A DNA stretch of 35,130 bases, from the NCBI RefSeq assembly GCF_024220515.1, contig NZ_JAMXOT010000037.1:1-35130 (forward strand). Direction: 5' to 3'. The position numbers were made by a program, and so were the translations under genes. The notes beneath the pieces were generated by a model. It ran no database searches. It was not told the DNA's origin and saw only the letters and a list, made by a program, of their open reading frames with translations. Positions 1 through 6,190 of the stretch are shown here, one piece after another. This DNA is from Oscillatoria sp. HE19RPO (GTDB lineage Bacteria > Cyanobacteriota > Cyanobacteriia > Cyanobacteriales > Laspinemataceae). How positions within the stretch are numbered: position 1 is the stretch's first letter; every line of letters starts with the position of its first letter.

Positions 1-195
1 TGCTGGTGCGATGGGACAGTAGCCCATTGTGCTGTCTTTAAAAATGGTGTTTAGTTCTTCTTGAAACTCATCATCGAATATGTACAGACGGTTCAGGCGA
101 AGAAAAGTAAAAAGCTTGGCTTTTTTGATGCGATTAATAATTACCTGTTCTGAATCTGATAGCTCTACTGGGGGGTGCCACAAAGGAGGACGCAT
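1..195 (-). CDS. Transposase, N-terminal 65 codons, cut by the window edge
   Basis: Reading the minus strand from an ATG at 195 gives an open frame to base 1. It begins MRPPLWHPPVELSDSEQ and contains the stretch FLRLNRLYIFDDEFQEEL. This resembles the N-terminal region of cyanobacterial IS1182/IS5-like DDE transposases as I remember them. The catalytic domain would lie outside the window, so neither activity nor exact family can be judged. The gene runs leftward out of the window. The spacer to its right carries an imperfect hairpin (325-357), but I could not define a terminal inverted repeat for the element. Confidence 0.6.
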   Translation of the reverse strand, partial: MRPPLWHPPVELSDSEQVIINRIKKAKLFTFLRLNRLYIFDDEFQEELNTIFKDSTMGYCPIAPA

Positions 196-324
196 AGACT
201 TTAGGGAGTAATGAGCGCTTGAATTTAATTGGTTCTTCAATTTCAGTTATGCATAGTTGAGTTGTTTTGTCAAGCCCGGGTACTGAACCGACGCCCTAGG
301 GGTTTGGTCTCCAAACCCTCCCCT

Positions 325-357
325 CATGCCGGGATTTGAAAACCAAACCCCGACATG
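325..357. repeat. Imperfect hairpin between transposase and pentapeptide gene
   Basis: Arms CATGCCGGGATTTG and CAAACCCCGACATG pair with two mismatches around a short loop. A second small inverted repeat, GGTTTGG/CCAAACC, lies just upstream at about 301-317. The pair sits downstream (3' side) of the leftward pentapeptide-repeat gene and could help end its transcript. There is no clear T-run, so the role is uncertain. Confidence 0.4.
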
Positions 358-425
358 AAACCCCGATTTTTAATCATTAAATGGATCACCTTGACAGGAA
401 TACTCCTTAAAATCAGCAGAGTTAA

Positions 426-1331
426 CTAACTCATCGGAGCACTCACGACTCGCTCGGATTCATAGCTCGAACTGCCGCCGGTGGTTAAATAAAAGTAGCG
501 CCTGGTCAGTTCCGGTAAAACCGCCTCGGCAAAATTCGCGCCCTCCACATTCGTTCCCACCAAGGTGGCATTACTCAGATCCGCTTCCACCAATTCCGCC
601 CGATTTAAAGAGGCCCAATTTAAGTTCGCTTTCTGGAGAGAGGCTCCGGTTAAATTGGCTCCACTGAGGTCCGCCCCCATTAAACTCACCGATCGCATGG
701 TGGCATAAGCCAGATTAGCCGCAATCAGGTTCGCACCCTCTAAATTAGAGTTACTCAATTTGGCTTGCTTGAGATTGATGCCATTGAGATTGACCCCATT
801 CAAGTCCACCCCATTCAAATAGGCCCCTTCTAGGGTAATGCCGTTTAAATTCGCACCATAAAGCATGGCACCGCTGAGTCTGGCACAATTCAGGAGCGCC
901 CAACTGAGGTTGCTCCCCGTCAGATTGGCTGCTCGCAAATTGACCCATTCCATATTGGCTCCTGCCAAATTTGCACTCCGCAGATTAGCGCTTCTGAGGT
1001 TGGTGCTATTGAGGTTGGCACCACTGAGTTTGGCTCTCGGTAATTTGGCTTTAACTAAGATGGCACCGGAAAGCGCTGCTTTTGTCAGATCCGCATCCAT
1101 CAATTTCACGTTTTCCATCTTGGCATAGCTCAGATTCGCCCATTGCAATGCCGCCTTACTCAAGTCAGCTTTAGTCAGAGTTGCTCGACTCAAATTGGTC
1201 CCCCGCAGCACGGCATGGCTGAGATTTATTCCGACTAGGTTGGATCGGCTGAGATCGGCTCCACTCAGGTCCACCCCAGAAAAGTCCCTCTGACCCATTT
1301 CATACCGTTCAAGTAGTTCGCTAACGTTCAT
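426..1331 (-). CDS. Pentapeptide-repeat protein
   Basis: The 301-residue protein starts MNVSELLERYEMGQRDFSG, a typical cyanobacterial leader for this family. From about residue 15 to 275 it is an almost unbroken run of five-residue repeats of the form A(D/N)LXX, for example GADLS, GANLN and RSANL. Such repeats fold into a right-handed quadrilateral beta-helix. There is no signal peptide or membrane segment, so the protein is probably cytosolic. The C-terminus (about 276-301) is a short non-repeat tail ending SYESERVVSAPMS. Cyanobacteria carry many of these proteins and most have no known substrate; nothing here supports a gyrase-protection role. The repeat gives a visible 15-bp periodicity in the DNA. 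The gene appears to stand alone. Confidence 0.93.
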   Translation of the reverse strand: MNVSELLERYEMGQRDFSGVDLSGADLSRSNLVGINLSHAVLRGTNLSRATLTKADLSKAALQWANLSYAKMENVKLMDADLTKAALSGAILVKAKLPRAKLSGANLNSTNLRSANLRSANLAGANMEWVNLRAANLTGSNLSWALLNCARLSGAMLYGANLNGITLEGAYLNGVDLNGVNLNGINLKQAKLSNSNLEGANLIAANLAYATMRSVSLMGADLSGANLTGASLQKANLNWASLNRAELVEADLSNATLVGTNVEGANFAEAVLPELTRRYFYLTTGGSSSYESERVVSAPMS

Positions 1332-1918
1332 CGGATTCTTTACTCCCTCGATTTTTGTGAAAGGCTTGGCTCTCTCAACGTTTTTGTATTGGAACGTGGT
1401 TTATGCTTGGCTAGGATCAGCAGAATCATATAAAAATTTAATGCTCAGACCTATTCTGCCTCAAGCCATAATAAGGATGACTGCCCGGAAAATTAAATAA
1501 TTTATTCATATTTTCATTGTACGCTTAAAAAATGCCAGCTCGTAATAAGTTTTGTTTTAAAAAGTCTCGGGATCTCCCTTGCACTCAGGTCGAGTTGCAG
1601 TGCGCTCCGAGTCGTGCCAATCTCTAGGTCGTATTCCCTTAACCGAGAGTAGAAGTGCTTACTCCATCAACGGCGAAACTCGCAGCTTTGATCGTCAAAG
1701 CCGTAGCGATGGAGGTCTGGGATAGTCCGAATTGGGGCTAATCCGGTTCCCTATCCCTCAATCCACGACAATCCAAGCAGTCCTTTCAGGAAGGCGCTTT
1801 AGTTGGAGAGCGTTACGTCATGGAGTTCAGGATTGATCGCAAAGTAATGCCTGAGTATCCCAAGGAGGCGATCGCCTATTCTCAACCCCGAGCAAAAGTC
1901 CGTAGATTTGCCGACTTA
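1332..1918. other. 587-bp intergenic region with two consecutive stem-loops
   Basis: No convincing gene is seen. The left part (1380-1550) is AT-rich and probably holds the promoter of the pentapeptide gene. At 1663-1713 a compound hairpin can be read: TCCATC/GATGGA and ACGGC/GCCGT close over an inner GCTTTGA-TCG-TCAAAGC stem. At 1717-1761 a second one is closed by GGGATAG/CTATCCC with an inner CCGAATT/AATCCGG stem. A short plus-strand open frame ends at 1939, inside the DUF29 gene on the other strand, and is not recognisable. The stem-loops could be the end of a decayed mobile element or a small RNA. Confidence 0.4.
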
Positions 1919-2347
1919 TTAGGATTCGGCTGTCATTAAACCCAAGGCGCGATCGATAAGTTCTGCTCGATTTACTTTCTCTTCTAACTCCCGCACCTCG
2001 TAACGCCCTTCTTCCACTTCTAAAGAGGCTTCATCAATCGCATTAATATAGGCTTCTTCTACGGTTTCTAGTAACTCTTCCCGACTCAAGTAATAACCCC
2101 CAGCTTTCCGCCGCTTATTTTCCCGTTGAATTTCCCGAACTGAATTACGAATCGAGACCTCCCAAGACCGCATAGACCGATTTTCGACTTGTTGCTTAAT
2201 CAGATGAATCAGTAAAATCACCGCATAACTGCGAATGGTCTTGATGATGTCTTTCCGTCCCATTTCTGTCAATTCTTCAACCAGTTCTAAAGACCCTTGA
2301 ATATCGCCTTTGAGGAGTTTCTCTTTGAGTTCTAACAGTTCTTCCAT
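1919..2347 (-). CDS. DUF29 family protein
   Basis: A 142-residue protein. Residues from about 15 to 85 (GSLELVEELTEMGRKDIIKT and the following HLIKQQVENRSMRSWEVSIR) match the helical DUF29 pattern I know from cyanobacteria: a conserved ELxxMGR helix followed by an LIHLIK...RSWE.SIR block. No signal peptide or membrane segment is present. DUF29 genes occur in many copies per cyanobacterial genome and have no established function; some sit near toxin-antitoxin or mobile regions, which fits the decayed surroundings here. The protein is highly charged. The upstream spacer (2348-2638) is AT-rich and contains an AT-only inverted repeat. Confidence 0.75.
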   Translation of the reverse strand: MEELLELKEKLLKGDIQGSLELVEELTEMGRKDIIKTIRSYAVILLIHLIKQQVENRSMRSWEVSIRNSVREIQRENKRRKAGGYYLSREELLETVEEAYINAIDEASLEVEEGRYEVRELEEKVNRAELIDRALGLMTAES

Positions 2348-2542
2348 ACTTAAAATTTTTCATTTTTTATTTGATATGTCAATAATAATTTATAGCTAGA
2401 CTGAAATGATGAGGTAACTATCTCGAATCTTTCATAATCTGTTATTCCGTGGGGAATGCTATAATTTCAAAAAAAGCTACATCTCAAACGCTACAAAACC
2501 AATACTAATAGATTTCTATCGGATTGGGTTGAAGATAAAATT

Positions 2543-2606
2543 TGATAATAATTTTTTAAAAAATTAAATATCTAATTATGTTATTAAAAAACTAAAATTA
2601 TTATCA
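2543..2606. repeat. AT-only inverted repeat, 13-bp arms
   Basis: TGATAATAATTTT (2543-2555) and AAAATTATTATCA (2594-2606) are perfect inverted repeats around an AT-rich spacer. The element lies just 3' of the leftward membrane/coiled-coil gene. The stem has very few G-C pairs, so it would be a weak terminator; it may simply reflect the composition of this AT-rich island. Confidence 0.4.
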
Positions 2607-2638
2607 TAAATCACTTTAATTTACCGAATTGTACAGTC

Positions 2639-3916
2639 TTATTTGTGAATTCCATTAGTTTTTATCTTTCTCCTTCTTAACCAATAACGAATGCTTGCTG
2701 CTGCTAGATTTAAATCGGAAATATAGTTTTTAGATTTCTGATTCCGAGAGTAAATGTTTTGTGTTCTATCATCATCCATCTTGCAATAAAGTATATTACC
2801 ATCCATAGTAGTAATAGATAGTAAATCTCTATATTTTCTTCGGTGGTCTGAATTTTTCAGCCTTAAGGAAGACTTTTCTTGTGTTTTAATAGAAACAATA
2901 CTATCGTATAAATATTCACAGGTTTCTATGTCAACTGCATCTCTTTTAAGAAAATTCCAATAACATCTATAATAGGATAAAAAATTTTCAAATAAAAAGA
3001 TGGCCACAAACTCATAAACTCCATACTTAAACTTATTGTCTAGCCCTTTCAGGGAGTAAAAATCATTGGTGTCAATACATAATTCTTTGTTTTTTTCAAT
3101 TACAGGTTCTAATTCCCTGTTGGTGGTTATAATAAAATTTTCATGGGAAGGAGAACGTATTCCACAAAATGAAACGATTGGTTTAAAAAACTCTTCCTGT
3201 GCTTTATATTGACCAGGTTCAGGATTTTCTGGATCTTTAATTTGCAACTCATTTCGGGCTTTGTTAATCAAGTATTGTTCATCTTGTTCTATCCATTCGA
3301 GAATCTGATTTTCTAACTCTTTAATATAAGAAATATTTTCCTTTAATTTTCTAATCTTTATTAATTCAAAATTTGCTTTTTCATACTCTTGCTCTAATTC
3401 ATAAATTTTACCTTGATATTCTTGTTTTTTATTGGTAACTTCTTGGATATATAATCTTCTTTTTGTTTTAATAACATTAGGTATCTTTAAAGCAATATAT
3501 AGAATAGCAACCACTATCAAAATCGAACTAATTATCCCCCTAAAAGATAGGATGAATATACAAAAAACTACCAATATAAATAAATTGATATTTTTGTGCT
3601 TTTCATAATTCAAGCCCAAATTACTAAAAATTAATTTACAAACACTTTTAAGGTCCAAAATAACTGATAACCAAAGGTTGGAAATTAATTCATTAAATGA
3701 GAATGAAAGAGGAATATTAAGTTGGGCATTACAAAGAGATAGTAATTCATTAAAAGAAGATTTTTCCTGCTCTATTTTTAATAATTTATTTTTGATACTC
3801 TCTAATGAATCAATATTATCTAAATCATTATATTCTTGATCATAATAATATTCTTCCAAAAAGTCAAAATATTCTTTTATTTTTTCTTTTTGCTCCCTCC
3901 TTTGATTTTCATTCAT
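2639..3916 (-). CDS. Unknown protein with coiled coils and two or three membrane segments
   Basis: I do not recognise this 425-residue protein. The first 60 residues are acidic and helical. Residues about 110-148 are hydrophobic (LFILVVFCIFILSFRGIISS and the next 15 residues) and would form a membrane hairpin. Residues about 150-225 form a long Lys/Glu-rich coiled coil. The C-terminal 200 residues look globular and soluble (PFCGIR-like and CKMDDDRTQN segments). The start ATG at 3916 has a good ribosome site (GGAGG) and overlaps the end of the preceding ORF by 8 bases, so the two are probably translationally coupled. The gene is much more AT-rich than its surroundings, suggesting acquisition by transfer. 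A role in defence or conflict is possible but not shown. Confidence 0.7.
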   Translation of the reverse strand: MNENQRREQKEKIKEYFDFLEEYYYDQEYNDLDNIDSLESIKNKLLKIEQEKSSFNELLSLCNAQLNIPLSFSFNELISNLWLSVILDLKSVCKLIFSNLGLNYEKHKNINLFILVVFCIFILSFRGIISSILIVVAILYIALKIPNVIKTKRRLYIQEVTNKKQEYQGKIYELEQEYEKANFELIKIRKLKENISYIKELENQILEWIEQDEQYLINKARNELQIKDPENPEPGQYKAQEEFFKPIVSFCGIRSPSHENFIITTNRELEPVIEKNKELCIDTNDFYSLKGLDNKFKYGVYEFVAIFLFENFLSYYRCYWNFLKRDAVDIETCEYLYDSIVSIKTQEKSSLRLKNSDHRRKYRDLLSITTMDGNILYCKMDDDRTQNIYSRNQKSKNYISDLNLAAASIRYWLRRRKIKTNGIHK

Positions 3917-4226
3917 AAGACGCCTCCATTTTTTTTACAAGATTAGACATTTTTTTATCTCCAAGAATTGCACTTAATTTTATTCTTCCAGTTCTGAGCT
4001 TTTTACCCGTATTAACAAGCTTTGTCATTCGATCATAATAATCTTCTGGGGTTTTGAATTTTTTAAATTCTGATGAACGGGCCGGACGATAGTTTACATG
4101 GTAACAACAATAGTTGACAACCAATTCAAATACTTCTATCTCAAGCTCTTGAAAATCAAATCTTTCGGGATAAACCTTAGCTTTTTTTATAAGCTTCAAG
4201 ATATCCTCGTGGAAGCAAGGTTCCAA
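3909..4226 (-). CDS. Unknown small protein, 5' end uncertain
   Basis: The frame from a TTG at 4226 gives 105 residues, but that start has no visible ribosome site. The same frame stays open upstream for 51 more codons, back to a TGA at 4380-4382, and this stretch reads like protein (for example TFLGWVEWIYEESEYLTQLE). It is also exactly in frame with the upstream 132-residue ORF. The real 5' end could therefore lie in the 4227-4379 stretch, use a rare start codon, or belong to one longer gene broken by the TGA. An out-of-frame ATG at 4301-4303 followed by a run of six T is another possibility. The product is charged, helical and has no recognised domain. It is coupled to the downstream membrane protein gene. 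Confidence 0.5.
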   Translation of the reverse strand: MEPCFHEDILKLIKKAKVYPERFDFQELEIEVFELVVNYCCYHVNYRPARSSEFKKFKTPEDYYDRMTKLVNTGKKLRTGRIKLSAILGDKKMSNLVKKMEASYE

Positions 4227-4379
4227 TTGAGTTAAATACTCAGACTCTTCATAAATCCACTCAACCCAACCTAAAAAAGTATCTTTTGCTGGGGTTGGGT
4301 CATTGACTTGCCGAGGAATCTGCTGGAATATTTCAGTAGAGGGAGTTAACTTTGACCGATCCCGTTCGGACGGATTCAG

Positions 4380-4778
4380 TCATATATTGATAGGTCCTGA
4401 AAAAGTCTGTGTTCCGCCCTTGATGTTTATCCCTTTCCAATTTTCTGTGACAGTTACTCCTGGCTTATTCGCCTCTGTAACAGCTTGAAGAACTTGAGCA
4501 TAACATTCCGGATACGCCTTTACCGCAGCTTCTACTTCAAGCACAGCTTCAGCAATATCCGGGTCAGCCTTTACCGCAGCTTCTAGCTCAAGCACAGCTT
4601 CACCATAATCCAAAGGTTTTTCTAGGGCTGCTGCTGTCTGTGGAGATTTATCTTTGAGCAGCTTCCACAAACGAGTACCTTGGTCAATCACTTTTTCTCC
4701 TAGATTTGCGAGTGATCCTTCAGCGACTTTTTGAAGCGCCCAAGTAGCACCCACCACTGTTAGTTCTAATGGTTCCAT
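4380..4778 (-). CDS. Small helical protein of a cyanobacterial effector-associated type
   Basis: The 132-residue ORF has a strong ribosome site (GGAGAGG) before its ATG. It starts MEPLELTVVGATWALQKVAE, then a helical region (NLGEKVIDQGTRLWKLLKDK), then two near-identical 17-residue units of the form EAVLE(L/V)EAAVKA(D/Y)P. It ends in a strand-like Gly-rich tail (GINIKGGTQTFSGPINI). From memory, this layout resembles the N-terminal part of many cyanobacterial proteins associated with CHAT, caspase-like or NACHT effectors, but that is not proven here. The ORF stops at a TGA that lies in frame with the next ORF, so it could be a truncated N-terminal half of a longer protein. It heads the three-ORF minus-strand group. 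Confidence 0.6.
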   Translation of the reverse strand: MEPLELTVVGATWALQKVAEGSLANLGEKVIDQGTRLWKLLKDKSPQTAAALEKPLDYGEAVLELEAAVKADPDIAEAVLEVEAAVKAYPECYAQVLQAVTEANKPGVTVTENWKGINIKGGTQTFSGPINI

Positions 4779-4934
4779 CCGTTACCTCTCCAAATCAGCA
4801 AGGGTAAATCCAGGTATTTCCTTATGATAATGCATACGGTCTACTGGAAAACGAGTTAGTCCGGAAACACACCCAGACAGGAGTGCGCGTCCCTTACTCT
4901 TCTTTGGCCACCCAACCGTGATCTTTTCGGAAAA

Positions 4935-5297
4935 TCACTTAAAATCACGGACATTGGGTGTCAGTAGTTCCTTCATGCCGTAAACGAGCATTGTTGCCAG
5001 AATATTAGCATCATACACCTGTCTGCCACCCGTGGGAATTTCCTTTTCCTGGATCCGAAATTCCGGATGAAAAAAACGGATATCCTCACTCCATATCTCG
5101 ATTCCCAGAGGATTGGTAAATTGCTGGGGACGGGTAAGGATAGCTCAATATTCATTTTTGGATTACTGGTATAAGAGGTCCCACAACTCAACTTCGGAAG
5201 CGGGAAAGCGATGAATGACTTCTAGGGCTCTTTGGTGAAAGGGCGATCGCATCCCTGTGGCCTAAATTCGGATATTTCTGTCTAAAAATACAGCATT
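4935..5297 (-). pseudogene. Degraded VapC-like PIN-domain toxin gene
   Basis: One minus-strand frame, read from about 5297 to the TGA at 4935-4937, gives a recognisable PIN toxin with no frameshift but three internal stops: TAG at 5262-5264, TAA at 5163-5165 and TGA at 5145-5147. Recognisable blocks are AVFLDRNI (normally a V-x-L-D-T-N-I start), FHQRALEVIHRFPASEVELW, AILTRPQQFTNPLGIEIW and, near the end, GGRQVYDANILATMLVYG with ELLTPNVRDF. The last two hold the usual D-A-N and N-x-x-D-F acidic motifs. The N-terminal motif has R in place of T. The match is by family memory. No antitoxin gene was found next to it. Confidence 0.75.
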
Positions 5298-5511
5298 GCC
5301 GCCACTCTGGCAACCCTTCCTCTCGTCTCAAGAGAAAGTTTACCAGGCCAAGAGCCAAAATCATAGGGGGGAACGTTTCATGGGGGACCTGGGTTAGGAG
5401 GGCTTGTTCAGCGATCGCCTGATGGGATAAAATACAACAATAGACGCTCCATGCTGCGAAAACTTGTAGATTGGAGCGCCTCTAATCCGGGTTAAATTTA
5501 TAGAATTAAAT
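5298..5511. other. Spacer between the PIN fossil and the DUF309 gene
   Basis: About 210 bases with one HIP1 site and no recognisable gene or RNA. It presumably contains the promoter of the DUF309 gene. The former VapB antitoxin might be expected here on the minus strand, but no coherent frame is visible. Confidence 0.4.
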
Positions 5512-5952
5512 ATGATGACCGATGGGATTCCTGAAGAATTTTGGCAAGCGGTAGACCAGTTTAATACTCAAGATTTTTATGCCTGCCACGACACCTTAGA
5601 AGCCTTATGGATGGATGCAGTAGAACCGGACAAGAAGTTTTATCAAGGGGTGCTACAAATTGCCGTATCCCTTTATCATTTGGGGAATTTGAACTGGCGA
5701 GGTGCAGCAATTTTGTTGGGAGAAGGGATGAGTCGCTTAGGATATTATTCCCCTGAATATTATACCATAAATGTAGAAAAGTTAATCACGGAAAGCCAAG
5801 AAATTTTACGCGCTTTGCAAGCATCGGGTCCTGACAATGTGGCAGAGTTCGCGCAGCAGTTATTTACTTCGGATGTTGTAGCAGAAACCGATAAAATAGC
5901 GAGATTGCAAGTTCCTCAAATTGTGAAAGTTATCCATAGTGACCCTAAATAA
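5512..5952 (+). CDS. DUF309 domain protein
   Basis: A 146-residue protein in which almost the whole length matches the DUF309 pattern: FYACHDTLEALWMDAVEPDK, then FYQGVLQIAVSLYHL, then NWRGAAILLGEGMSRLGYY. The conserved CHD/E...LE..W signature and the following aromatic-rich helices are intact. It is a small soluble helical bundle, with no signal peptide or membrane segment. The function of the family is not established. Two adjacent ATG codons open the frame; either could be used. The gene stands alone, flanked on the left by the toxin fossil and on the right by a hairpin repeat. Confidence 0.88.
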   Translation: MMTDGIPEEFWQAVDQFNTQDFYACHDTLEALWMDAVEPDKKFYQGVLQIAVSLYHLGNLNWRGAAILLGEGMSRLGYYSPEYYTINVEKLITESQEILRALQASGPDNVAEFAQQLFTSDVVAETDKIARLQVPQIVKVIHSDPK

Positions 5953-5987
5953 CTCAAAAAAATACTCATGTAATTCCTCATGTAGGA

Positions 5988-6036
5988 GTGGGAGCGTCTC
6001 ACTCCCTGGCTGCACTAGGAAGCGAGACGCTCCCAC
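5988..6036. repeat. Hairpin repeat, 13-bp perfect arms
   Basis: GTGGGAGCGTCTC (5988-6000) and GAGACGCTCCCAC (6024-6036) pair perfectly around a 23-base loop. It lies shortly after the DUF309 stop codon, between convergent genes, so it may serve as a terminator for either side although no long T-run follows. From memory, this kind of GC-rich hairpin is dispersed in Oscillatoria-type genomes. Confidence 0.65.
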
Positions 6037-6190
6037 GCTTACCTTCTCCGGTCATCATGATTTAAACCCGCTATAAAATCACCCGGATAAACCCAGTTTG
6101 TTGACCCTATAACCTGATTTAAAACATCAAAAAAGGACAAGATATTGCCTTGTCCCTCCCTTTGTAATTCCTGATGAGTATTGGAATTGT

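Noticed and set aside
1740-1939. Short plus-strand frame ending in the DUF29 gene
   Set aside because: It is under 70 codons, has no ribosome site, and overlaps DUF29 antisense; the sequence is not recognised.
4303-4488. Plus-strand ORF
   Set aside because: It lies antisense to the 132-residue ORF and the in-frame continuation next to it.
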